Below, in pieces: positions 56,591 to 64,000 of a DNA stretch of 64,000 bases. Under the pieces are notes generated by a model. The model ran no database searches, was not told where the DNA came from, and saw only the letters and a program-made list of their open reading frames with translations. The stretch comes from CAYUPI01 sp964446585 (GTDB taxonomy: Bacteria; Verrucomicrobiota; Verrucomicrobiia; Limisphaerales; UBA8199): assembly GCA_964446585.1 (NCBI GenBank), contig CAYUPI010000002.1, forward strand, positions 1-64,000. The letters run 5' to 3'. The stretch's first letter is position 1. Each line of letters starts with the position of its first letter. The translations under genes were made by a program, and so were the position numbers.

Positions 56591-56941
56591 TCATCCCCAA
56601 CTCTTTCCAGTATACCAAGCTGGACGCTCCGAATCTGGCCCAAGAAACTGCCAGTCATCCAGTGTGTCGCAGAATAATTGACGTCGATACTCGCTGTATT
56701 CAGCAGCGAGTTGAGAACGACCATATTCATTGCCCGCTGGCACCGGCACAGCGGCTGAGGGCTCACCAATAACCGAGATGAGCATACCAACTCGGCCGCC
56801 AAACTGGTGGATAAGGCCCAAATGCTCGAACAAATTGCCGTCCGCACTCGCGAGAACAAACGGAGAGGTGAAACGAACACCCAAGTCTCGCTCGGCTTCG
56901 CGCCAGGCTGCAACAACCCTGGACTCGGTCTCAGTCATCAT
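56591..56941 (-). CDS. Cassette 1: hypothetical protein, 116 residues
   Basis: MMTETESRVVAAWREAERDL (the second Met is also possible). Central strand-rich part FEHLGLIHQFGGRVGMLIS. No recognised family. It is the rightmost cassette, preceded by GTTGGCC at 56953-56959. Confidence 0.6.
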   Translation of the reverse strand: MMTETESRVVAAWREAERDLGVRFTSPFVLASADGNLFEHLGLIHQFGGRVGMLISVIGEPSAAVPVPAGNEYGRSQLAAEYSEYRRQLFCDTLDDWQFLGPDSERPAWYTGKSWG

Positions 56942-57293
56942 GCGGTATCCAAGGCCAACTATATGATTAACAGGAAAGAATTCCTGCTAAGTTGATAATA
57001 GGGCAGAAACTGCGAATTAATTCCTAGTTTTGATCGCATAGCGGCTTGGGTGTCCCGGCCCGTTCCACAGGGTTATCGAAGCAAAGGTTGCAATTTTTGG
57101 CAAGGCCGTTCGCGTCGGCCAGATCGTCCAAGCGAGCGATGTTGGCATTAAGAGCTAGCCGGTACTTATCCCTCACCCGCCTTTTTGATTCCTGAATTGA
57201 CTTCGGTCACAAGAGCACTGAGGTTATTTTAGTTCGAACTGCGAAACGGGCTTAAGAACACGGGCGGCAATCGGCCTTTCGGGAAAGACAGAG
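56942..57293. other. Spacer at the proximal end of the array
   Basis: A GTTGGCC core-like sequence (minus strand) at 56953-56959 precedes cassette 1, followed upstream by an AT-rich hairpin CAGGAA...TTCCTG (56971-56986). No integrase frame is seen. One small possible gene is listed separately. Confidence 0.5.
57024..57176 (-). CDS. Possible 50-residue protein beside the array
   Basis: A GTG-started frame reads VRDKYRLALNANIARLDDL... and ends with four Cys/Pro-rich residues (NCNLCFDNPVERAGTPKPLC). No ribosome-binding site is clear. It could be the tail of a broken gene or a further small cassette. Low confidence. Confidence 0.25.
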   Translation of the reverse strand: MRDKYRLALNANIARLDDLADANGLAKNCNLCFDNPVERAGTPKPLCDQN

Positions 57294-58478
57294 ATGAACC
57301 TCAAGGACGGAGTGTATTTGAGCGGGGGCGCGCGGACCGCCATGGGCGGGTTCTGCGGCGCCTTCGAATCCACGCCGGCGCCCGCGCTGGGCAGCGTAGT
57401 TGTCAAAGCGGCGCTCCAGCGCGCGGGTGTGCCGAAAGACCACGTTGATGAGATCATTTTTGGCAATGTCGTCAGCGCCGGCCTGGGACAAAACGTGGCG
57501 CGGCAAGCCGCGATCGGTGCCGGCTTGGGGCCGCAGATCGGCGCCACGACTGTTAACAAGGTATGTGGCTCGGGCCTGAAGGCAGTCATGCTGGCGGCGC
57601 AGGCCATTAAGTGTGGCGAGGCGTCGCTGATCGTGGCTGGCGGGACCGAGAACATGTCGCGCGCACCATATCTGTTGGAGAAGGCGCGCGGCGGCTACCG
57701 GATGGGGAACGCCGAGATGGTGGACTCGATGATCCGCGACGGCCTGTGGGACGTGTACCACCAGGTCCACATGGGGACCTGCGGGGATCGATGCGCGGAG
57801 AAATACAGATTTACGCGCCAGCAGCAGGACGATTACGCCGTCACCAGCTTCAAACGCGCCCTGGATGCCATCGCCAATGGCAGATTCGCTGCGGAAATCG
57901 AGCCCGTGCAGGTCAAGTTGGGCCGGGAGGCGATTTCGGTGACCGAAGACGAGACGCCGAAGAAATTCAACGAGGAGAAGCTGCGCAAATTGCGGCCGGC
58001 CTTTGGCGAGAACGGCACCGTCACCGCCGGCAACGCATCCAGCATCAACGATGGCGCGGCAGCTTTGGTAGTAGCTTCGCTTGAAAAAGTCCAGGCGCTG
58101 GGTCTCAAACCGCAAGCGCGCATTCTGGGCTACGCCACGTTCTCGCAGGAGCCGGAGTGGTTTACGACCGCGCCTATCGGCGCCATTGCCAGGCTGTTGA
58201 AGATGCTCTCGCTGAAAGCCGCGGACATAGATCTGTTTGAAATCAATGAAGCCTTCGCCGTCGTGCCGATGGTCGCTATGAAGGAATTGGGCATCCCACA
58301 CGAAAAGCTGAACGTGAATGGCGGGGCCGTGGCCTTGGGCCATCCGATCGGCGCCAGCGGCGCGCGCACGCTGGTGACGCTGCTCCAGGCGATGCAGCAA
58401 CGCAATGCCCGCCTCGGAATAGATTCTTTGTGCATCGGCGGCGGCGAGGCGGTAGCCATGGCAGTCGAGCGCTGCTGA
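57294..58478 (+). CDS. Acetyl-CoA acetyltransferase (thiolase)
   Basis: 394 residues, standard thiolase length. The three active-site positions are visible: Cys91 (NKVCGSGLKAV), His350 (ALGHPIGASGA) and Cys380 (SLCIGGGEA). The enzyme condenses two acetyl-CoA or reverses it; biosynthetic or degradative direction is not decided by sequence. It stands alone, with no hydroxyacyl-CoA dehydrogenase adjacent. It starts after the array's proximal end and looks like ordinary chromosome. Confidence 0.94.
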   Translation: MNLKDGVYLSGGARTAMGGFCGAFESTPAPALGSVVVKAALQRAGVPKDHVDEIIFGNVVSAGLGQNVARQAAIGAGLGPQIGATTVNKVCGSGLKAVMLAAQAIKCGEASLIVAGGTENMSRAPYLLEKARGGYRMGNAEMVDSMIRDGLWDVYHQVHMGTCGDRCAEKYRFTRQQQDDYAVTSFKRALDAIANGRFAAEIEPVQVKLGREAISVTEDETPKKFNEEKLRKLRPAFGENGTVTAGNASSINDGAAALVVASLEKVQALGLKPQARILGYATFSQEPEWFTTAPIGAIARLLKMLSLKAADIDLFEINEAFAVVPMVAMKELGIPHEKLNVNGGAVALGHPIGASGARTLVTLLQAMQQRNARLGIDSLCIGGGEAVAMAVERC

Positions 58479-58546
58479 CCGACTGGTTCCTTCTCAAGGA
58501 CGGGAGCACATTGCTATTGCCACCATCACGACGGGAGCTGAGCCAG

Positions 58547-58658
58547 CCGGAGCGCGGACTTCAGTCCGCAGCTTTGGTTGAAACCGAGTTTTGCGAAAGA
58601 TACTCCCTGGCGCCTTGGGCCATTCTGGCATTGCTGCGGACTGAAGTCCGCGCTCCGG
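58547..58658. repeat. 26-bp perfect inverted repeat (GGAGCGCGGACTTCAG)
   Basis: Arms 58547-58572 and 58633-58658 are perfect 26-base reverse complements separated by 60 bases. Each arm is itself a palindrome (GCGGACTTCAGTCCGC). It follows the thiolase gene and precedes the methyltransferase's stop. It shares the GGAGCGCGG start with the repeat at 21096. Confidence 0.88.
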
Positions 58659-58713
58659 CCCGGTGGTGGCAGATTCGACTCCCAAAATCGAGCAGGCAAA
58701 ATTAAGGAAGCGC

Positions 58714-59484
58714 TCAGCGAGGACCGGCAGGCTTGGATTTGAAAACGATAATATGCTGCCAGGGCAGCGTTTCGATTGTTTCGACCCACTGCAACGGCTG
58801 CAGCGCCATTTCCTTCCGCACCTGCGCCTCAGTCATCTTGTGCACGCGCTTGATCGGCACACTCGGATCCTCGCCGCGAAATTCGACAAAGACCATTCGC
58901 CCGCCTGGTTTGAGCGCGCGGCACAGGGCCTGAGCCATCTCATAGGGGTAATCGAATTCGTGGTACACATCGACCATCAGGATTAAATCGACTGACCCCT
59001 TTGGCAGCTTGGGATCAGTAATCGAGCCGAGAATGAGCTTCACGTTTCGGATCTTTAGTTCGTCCATCTTGCGGCCAAGCAAGTCGAGCATTTCCTGCTG
59101 AATATCGACTGCGAAGACAGTGCCTTTTTCACCGACCAGTTTGGCCAACCGCCGCGTGTAATAACCAGTGCCGGCGCCGATGTCGGCCACGACGTCGCCC
59201 GGTTTAAGCTTTAGTGCGGGCAGCAGCAGGTCAGGCCGTTCTTCCTGTTCGCGCTCCGAGCGTTCCAGCCAATCGGCCGCCTGATGGCCCATCACCAACG
59301 CGATCTCCCGGCCGAGGAATCTCTTGCCGATGCCGTTCGGGTCGTGGTCCTGTCGGAACTCGTAAAGGTTGGTAGCAGTGCCCGGGCTGGGGCGAGCGGG
59401 CTGCGCCTGGCACCCGCAACACGTGATCAGGGCCAGGACGACTTGGACAATCAACCACGAATGGCACCGGATCGGGCTTTGCAT
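58714..59484 (-). CDS. SAM-dependent methyltransferase with lipoprotein signal
   Basis: 256 residues. The N-terminus ends VVLALITCCGC, a lipobox-like Cys, unusual for a methyltransferase. Motif I is VVADIGAGTGYYTRRLA, with acidic VFAVDIQQEML, and DLILMVDVYHEF. The type resembles class I small-molecule or protein methyltransferases. Export of a SAM-dependent enzyme is odd because SAM is cytosolic; the Cys may instead be incidental. Confidence 0.8.
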   Translation of the reverse strand: MQSPIRCHSWLIVQVVLALITCCGCQAQPARPSPGTATNLYEFRQDHDPNGIGKRFLGREIALVMGHQAADWLERSEREQEERPDLLLPALKLKPGDVVADIGAGTGYYTRRLAKLVGEKGTVFAVDIQQEMLDLLGRKMDELKIRNVKLILGSITDPKLPKGSVDLILMVDVYHEFDYPYEMAQALCRALKPGGRMVFVEFRGEDPSVPIKRVHKMTEAQVRKEMALQPLQWVETIETLPWQHIIVFKSKPAGPR

Positions 59485-60002
59485 TCGACGATGCTACACC
59501 TTGGCATTGAGAGCTCAAGGGCGCACAAACTACAAATCGACTCGGGGCGCATCTGAACTCTTGAGAGAAGCAGCCGAGTCGAAATCCTTTGTATTTACGA
59601 ACATTCCAAAACCAAACCGTAGGTTTGGCTCATACCAGCCCAGGCCACAGGCCTGGGTTCATCAACGGCGTCCAAGAGTTGCAGGCTGAAAGCCTGAGTC
59701 ACACAGTCGCGCAATGCCAGAGTCTTTAGCATGATGATGAAGCGCGCCTTCAGCGCTTATATGTCTACCGCACAATCAACCCAGGCCGGTGGCCTGGGTT
59801 GATTTGAACCAGGCCTTCGGCCTGGCACTTGATCAGCGTCTAGGCTAAACAGGTACAAAGCTGGTTGAAAACGAAACCGACCTGCAAGGCCTAAATTTTT
59901 TGAGATGCGCCCACTGATTAGCCCGAGGCTTGCGTTCGCGGTGTTTTTGTGTCTGTCTTTTGCGGGAACGTGAGCCCGCTCGAACCACCAAATCTCATCG
60001 AA
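59485..60002. repeat. Spacer with a cluster of short hairpins
   Basis: At least five palindromes lie within 190 bases: 59639-59657 (CCCAGGCCACAGGCCTGGG), 59682-59696, 59740-59758, 59774-59804 (14-base arms) and 59809-59825 (CCAGGCCTTCGGCCTGG). Arms reuse AGGCCTGG. No gene supported. Possibly REP-like elements. Confidence 0.7.
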
Positions 60003-61427
60003 ATGGAAGCCGCGCCAATCGCCAGACGAACCAGACGAAGCGGTAGCCCTCGAATTCGGTGGGACTACTTTTTCCTGGCCTGCCTCGCCTCATGGTGGGC
60101 CTCAGGGAGTCGGCTCGGCGCGGCGCAGGCCTCCCCCGCAACAAACTCTTTTTTCACACAACCCTTATCGCTGCCTGAAGCCGTCGATTTGGCGCTGCGC
60201 CAGAACCCGAGCATTCTGAGCGCACAAAAGGACTTGGCGGCGGCGGAAGGCGTCGTCATCCAAACGCGGGCCATCGTCGTTCCCAAAGTCAAAGTCACTG
60301 GCAATTATTCGGCGATTGAATCGAGCGACGTGGACAGGCCGACCGTCAACATCGGGGGCTTCACATTCGGCACTGCCCAGAGTTGGGGCTCGCAAATCAG
60401 GCTGGTGCAGTCCCTTTACGAAGGGGGCCGAATGGTTTCGTCGTTTCGCGCTGCGCGGCTTACAAAGGAACAGTCCCTGCTCAATTACCAAACCGTGGTG
60501 GCCAATACGGTGCTGGAGGTGCAGATCGCGTACGACGACGTGTTGCTGGCGGAACAACAGATCACGGTGCAGGAAGCCTCGGTCGCACTGCTGGACCGCG
60601 AGCTCGCCGACACGACGCGGAGGTATGAAGCCGGCACGGTGCCACGCTTCAACGTGCTGCGTGCCGAGGTCGAGCTGGCCAACGCCAAGCCCAAACTGAT
60701 CCGGGCGCGGAACAGTTTCCGGATAGCCAAAAACAATCTGGCAAACCTGCTCGGCATGAGTGTGCCGAAAGAAATCTTCGAGGACATACCCCTGAAGCTC
60801 GCCGGGAAGCTGGAGGCTGAACCGTACGACCTGGAATTGCCGCGGGCGCTGGCACTGGCTCTGGAGCGGCGCACGGAACTGCAAGCGTTGCACCGAGCTC
60901 AGGCCCTGCGCAAGGAGGACCTGGTCAACGCGCGCGCGGGTTACAAGCCGAGCCTTCAGGCGTTTGCCGGCTATGACGCGCACAGCTCGTTATTCGGTCC
61001 GAATCTGGCCGCTGAGGTGCACGGCTGGATAACAGGCGTGCAGCTCAACTGGGACGTGTTTGACGGACTAAGGACGCAGGGAAAAGTGAAGGAGGCCGCC
61101 GCTCTTTATGAGCGGGCAGGAGTGGAGTTAGACGACACTACACGGCGCATTGAACTGGAGGTGCGAACGGCTTTCTCGAATTTTGTTGAGTCCCGTGAGC
61201 TCCTGGAGTCACAAAGAAAAGTAGTCGAACAGGGGGAGGAAGCGTTACGGCTGGCCCGGGCGCGAAGCGAAGCGGGAACGGGGACGCAATTGGACCTACT
61301 CAGCGCGCAAACGGCTTTGACGGAAGCGCGCACGACACAGATCCAAGCGCTTCATGACTATGCGGCGGCACGCGCGCGCCTGGAGCGAGCGATCGGCGCC
61401 AATGTGCCGGCGCCGGCGGTGAAGTGA
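60003..61427 (+). CDS. TolC-family outer membrane efflux protein
   Basis: The ATG at 60003 is preferred; a GTG at 59949 gives a longer N-terminus. Two TolC-type halves are visible: LSLPEAVDLALRQNPSILSAQKDL, then LPRALALALERRTELQALHRAQA, each with long coiled-coil helices (rich in Ala/Glu/Arg). The length of about 475 residues fits TolC/OprM. It forms a trimeric outer-membrane channel for export. No adaptor or pump gene is adjacent; the HlyD operon at 9.7 kb is 50 kb away. Confidence 0.9.
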   Translation: MEAAPIARRTRRSGSPRIRWDYFFLACLASWWASGSRLGAAQASPATNSFFTQPLSLPEAVDLALRQNPSILSAQKDLAAAEGVVIQTRAIVVPKVKVTGNYSAIESSDVDRPTVNIGGFTFGTAQSWGSQIRLVQSLYEGGRMVSSFRAARLTKEQSLLNYQTVVANTVLEVQIAYDDVLLAEQQITVQEASVALLDRELADTTRRYEAGTVPRFNVLRAEVELANAKPKLIRARNSFRIAKNNLANLLGMSVPKEIFEDIPLKLAGKLEAEPYDLELPRALALALERRTELQALHRAQALRKEDLVNARAGYKPSLQAFAGYDAHSSLFGPNLAAEVHGWITGVQLNWDVFDGLRTQGKVKEAAALYERAGVELDDTTRRIELEVRTAFSNFVESRELLESQRKVVEQGEEALRLARARSEAGTGTQLDLLSAQTALTEARTTQIQALHDYAAARARLERAIGANVPAPAVK

Positions 61428-61451
61428 TCCTTCGCCCCCTGCCCCGTCGGC

Positions 61452-62981
61452 TCAAACGAACCCAAGATTCGGCGTGGAGAATCGGCCGAGGTTGGGGAAC
61501 ACCGTCGAGAGATTGCTGTTATCGACGCCGAACCAGGTCGCAAGCGTGGCAAAATACTGGTCGCAAGCAGTGGTCGGTATCCAACGGCCGGTGTCGGTAT
61601 CGTCGGGGCCTTTGATGGCCAGGGTGGGGAACTTCCCGTAGGTTTTTCTGCCATTGACAGCGCCGCCCAGGATCAAGTGATGGCTGCCCCAGCCGTGATC
61701 TGTGCCCTGGCCGTTGCTGGGGAACGTTCGCCCAAAATCGCTGCAAGTGAAGGCCGTGACCCGTTTGTGGAAATCCGGATCGCCGCGCTGAGTCCCGATT
61801 TGTTCCATCGCCCGTTGGAAGGCGAGCAGGCACTGGCTGACCTCGGCAAGCAAATTGGAATGCGGACCTGTGGCGGCAGAGGCAGAAACCTGGTTCGTGT
61901 GGGTGTCGTAGCCACCGACAGTGCAGAAAAAAATCTGGCGTTTCATGCCGAAGCCGCCGGCGGCAACGCTGCGGCTGCCGGCCTCGATCAAACGCGCGAT
62001 CATCTTGAGTTGCGGCCCTAAATTCGAGTTGAAGCTGGCGCCACTGGCGGGGTTGACGACCTGATGGGGACTCGTTGCCGGAAAGGGAATGGTCCAGTAC
62101 TGAGTGCCGTTAGGGGCCGGCGGCGATGCAGGATCTACCGTTGGGCCAATACCCCCATTCAACAGAGTGCCAGTATTGAGACTGTGCGCGGCCAGGCTGG
62201 CGAAAGCCTTCGATTGCATGCTGGCGTAGGGCAATCCGAGGATGTTAGTCACTGCTGCATATCGAGCGGCATTATTGGTCGGATTGAGGCCGGTGAGAAG
62301 GATCGCGCCGGAGGTAGAAACGGCATATTGTGAAACGGCGTTGCCGACTTCGAATGTGTTAGCGCCGGCGAGGCTGACGGCGAGTGAAACCTGAGCGCTT
62401 GGCTGGACGGCATTCAGCAAATCGGCGCACCGGCCACCCCAGCCGGTGAGAGCGGGCTGGTCGGGAACGGAAGTCTGCCATTGCGTAACCTGATCGGCAT
62501 GGGAGAAAAGCTGTGGGGGAGTCGCCACTAGCTTTTTCTGGTACTGCAGGCTGGTAATGGGGTACACGAGCGTGCCGGTGTTAAACAGCATGGCCAGCTT
62601 CTGCTCGTTGAAAAGCGTCACCAGCTCAGGGCAGGCTGGATGAAGCCCGTAAGTGTGATTGTCCGGGTTATCCGAAACAATCGGCAGCGCGGCGTTCGGA
62701 CCAGTAAGGGGAATCGCCAGCAGGGAAGTGCGGATGGCCGCATAATTGTCGTACTCGGATTGGATGGTGGGGATGATCAGGTTGTTGGAATCATTGCCGC
62801 CGGCAAGGAACACGCACACCAGCGCCTTGTAATCGTTGATGTTGCTCTGAGCCACCGCCGCATTCATGAATCGAAAGTCGCGAATGGCCGAGGTGATCGC
62901 GGCCGTCCCGACGGCGGCGCAGGCGGCCTGCCGAATGAACTGGCGGCGGTTGACTTGTTGGGAGAGCGAGGTCTTTTCCAT
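61452..62981 (-). CDS. DUF1501 family protein with Tat signal
   Basis: Starts MEKTSLSQQVNRRQFIRQAA with twin-arginine NRRQFIRQ, giving folded export. Markers: CVFLAGGNDSNNL, FSHADQVTQWQTS, SDFGRTFPSNGQGTDHGWGS. This subtype pairs with DUF1800, whose gene lies 4 bases upstream on the same strand. Function unknown; both are expanded in these phyla. Confidence 0.9.
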   Translation of the reverse strand: MEKTSLSQQVNRRQFIRQAACAAVGTAAITSAIRDFRFMNAAVAQSNINDYKALVCVFLAGGNDSNNLIIPTIQSEYDNYAAIRTSLLAIPLTGPNAALPIVSDNPDNHTYGLHPACPELVTLFNEQKLAMLFNTGTLVYPITSLQYQKKLVATPPQLFSHADQVTQWQTSVPDQPALTGWGGRCADLLNAVQPSAQVSLAVSLAGANTFEVGNAVSQYAVSTSGAILLTGLNPTNNAARYAAVTNILGLPYASMQSKAFASLAAHSLNTGTLLNGGIGPTVDPASPPAPNGTQYWTIPFPATSPHQVVNPASGASFNSNLGPQLKMIARLIEAGSRSVAAGGFGMKRQIFFCTVGGYDTHTNQVSASAATGPHSNLLAEVSQCLLAFQRAMEQIGTQRGDPDFHKRVTAFTCSDFGRTFPSNGQGTDHGWGSHHLILGGAVNGRKTYGKFPTLAIKGPDDTDTGRWIPTTACDQYFATLATWFGVDNSNLSTVFPNLGRFSTPNLGFV

Positions 62982-62985
62982 AAAG

Positions 62986-64000
62986 CTAATTCTGGATGGT
63001 GAAATCGGGAGACGTGATGAGCAAATGAACCACGGCGCGAACACGATCACGCATCTGCTGGTTCGTCGGCGTGCTGTAGGGGAAATTTGTATTATTCGCG
63101 ACGTAGTTGACGATGTAAGTCTTCACATTGGGCGATAACTGACCGCCGATTAGGATCGAGCTGAGCGCATCCACCAGACTCGAGATGCCGGCATTGGAGG
63201 TGTAGCCGGGCGTCATCCAAGGGCCAAGGTCCATAACGATCGCCCCGCCGCCGTTATTGAAACTGCTCATGCCGTTGGTATTGCCGCTGTTGTTGCCGAG
63301 GAACCCGTCGTAGAGGAAGTTTAACTGGAGCGCGACAGAGGTGTCGGAGGCGAGCTGAAATTCCGGCGTCGTCAGGCCTGCGGCGGCCAGTGAGCCAGGG
63401 TAGCGATAGTCAGGGAAGAAGAAGTTGAACACCGTCGGGGAATTGAGCGGCGTTTGCGCCAGGCTCGGGTTGCTGCCGGTGTCAGTAAAATTCATGCTCC
63501 ACGTGTTCCAACTGAGTTGGGCAGTGCCACCCCGGTACAGCGGCGGCGGGACCAGCGGATAGACAGTCTGTCCGTTCTGGGTGAGCGAGGCGGAATTTGC
63601 AGCGGTAATAGTGAAGTGCGTGGAGTCGGGCACGCTGGCAACCGCGTATTGGCCGCTGACGGGCGAGCCGTAGGAGAAATAGATATAGACGCTGTCACCC
63701 GGGTTTAACCCATGGTTCCCCGGCAGGCTGATGTTCACATTGTTAGCCGTCTGGACGTAGCCTCCACCAGTCCACTTAGGGATCAAGCACGTGTTGGTCG
63801 AGCGCGAAGTCGAGTCAGCGGTTTCCACCATGAAAGTGTTGGCATTGGTGGTCGAAATGACCTGATACACTCCGTTGGTGGAACCGCCGGAGGTAAAGGT
63901 CAGATACACTGGGTACCCCGGGCTGAGGCCATGCGAGTTGATGACCACGGAGATGACATTGGTCGTTTCGAAGCTGGCGGTGACCATGTTGGACACGCTG
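62986..64000 (-). CDS. DUF1800 family protein, N-terminus outside window
   Basis: The frame is open to the right edge. The visible part has two Thr/Gly-rich sandwich repeats, then SPTVFNFFFPDYRYPG and the C-terminal VRAVVHLLITSPDFTIQN, typical of DUF1800. It ends 4 bases before the DUF1501 start, so the two are co-transcribed and probably co-translated. Confidence 0.88.
   Translation of the reverse strand, partial: SVSNMVTASFETTNVISVVINSHGLSPGYPVYLTFTSGGSTNGVYQVISTTNANTFMVETADSTSRSTNTCLIPKWTGGGYVQTANNVNISLPGNHGLNPGDSVYIYFSYGSPVSGQYAVASVPDSTHFTITAANSASLTQNGQTVYPLVPPPLYRGGTAQLSWNTWSMNFTDTGSNPSLAQTPLNSPTVFNFFFPDYRYPGSLAAAGLTTPEFQLASDTSVALQLNFLYDGFLGNNSGNTNGMSSFNNGGGAIVMDLGPWMTPGYTSNAGISSLVDALSSILIGGQLSPNVKTYIVNYVANNTNFPYSTPTNQQMRDRVRAVVHLLITSPDFTIQN

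Larger units (their letters stand above)
52794..56959 (-). mobile_element. Integron-type gene cassette array without integrase (CALIN)
   Basis: Nine short genes on the minus strand, each starting within about 20 bases of a core-like site and each, in eight cases, followed by an attC-like palindrome of about 80-100 bases. Cassette lengths (core to core) are roughly 344-564 bases, normal for integron cassettes. Reading order is right to left (56.9 to 52.8 kb). No tyrosine recombinase (intI) gene is in the window. By family knowledge attC sites are recognised by integron integrases as folded single strands; the unpaired bases seen here on one arm are what set strand choice. Confidence 0.85.

Noticed and set aside
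57141..57151. GTTGGCATTAA on the plus strand resembling an attC core
   Set aside because: No partner core or pairing arms on that strand and orientation is opposite to the array.
59639..59825. Possible CRISPR array
   Set aside because: The palindromes differ in length and spacing and there are no uniform spacers or cas genes.

Overview
The window looks like a chromosomal piece of a GC-rich member of the Verrucomicrobiota, with Planctomycetota as the alternative. The evidence is gene content: a PSCyt2/PSD1 (DUF1549/DUF1553) protein coupled to a DUF1501 protein, a DUF1800/DUF1501 pair, a sulfatase, a zinc-ribbon Ser/Thr kinase with Kelch repeats beside an ECF sigma factor, several large secreted beta-propeller or Ig-repeat proteins, and many dispersed palindromic repeats between genes. 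No taxonomic marker such as rRNA is present, so this is an inference.

Layout. 0-6 kb: the end of an Ig-repeat/P-domain secreted protein, a MetE-like protein, and a minus-strand SDR-ROK kinase-SIS operon that looks sugar-related. 6-16 kb: a large SNF2 ATPase, an orphan Phd-like antitoxin, an HlyD/ABC ATPase/ABC-2 permease export operon, an esterase lipoprotein, an unknown membrane protein and a Mut7-C RNase-like protein. 16-30 kb: a lone Mrr_N-type protein, the PSD1-DUF1501 pair, PQQ-like, RCC1-like and YncE-like propellers, a membrane M28 peptidase, a sulfatase and a methyltransferase. 30-36.5 kb: a passenger-like adhesin with an internal duplication, a small membrane protein, the kinase-Kelch protein and its ECF sigma factor. 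Two matching ECF-type promoter candidates (TGTAAT, 15 nt, CGTCTG) precede the adhesin and the small membrane gene. 36.5-52.7 kb: ilvD, a SWIM/SNF2 gene broken by one in-frame TAG, an enolase-superfamily enzyme, a VOC protein, a DUF3857/transglutaminase giant, tRNA-Pro, an ABC exporter, a KDG-kinase-like gene and two lipoproteins.

52.8-57.0 kb is the most striking part. It holds nine small minus-strand genes packed head to tail. Eight of the gaps are imperfect palindromes with the architecture of integron attC sites: complementary outer core sites ending in GTTRRRY-like sequence, inner arms that pair, and one or two unpaired bases always on the same arm. No integrase gene is visible, so I read it as a cluster of attC sites lacking an integrase (CALIN), or as the distal part of an array whose integrase is elsewhere. 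Most cargo proteins are unrecognised; one is a VOC/bleomycin-resistance-like protein, two carry export signals and one is a membrane protein.

57-64 kb: an acetyl-CoA acetyltransferase, a lipoprotein-signal methyltransferase, a hairpin-rich spacer, a TolC-like protein and a DUF1800-DUF1501 operon running off the right edge. Coordinates of coding ends come from reading frames; functional calls rest on motif recognition by eye, without database searches.
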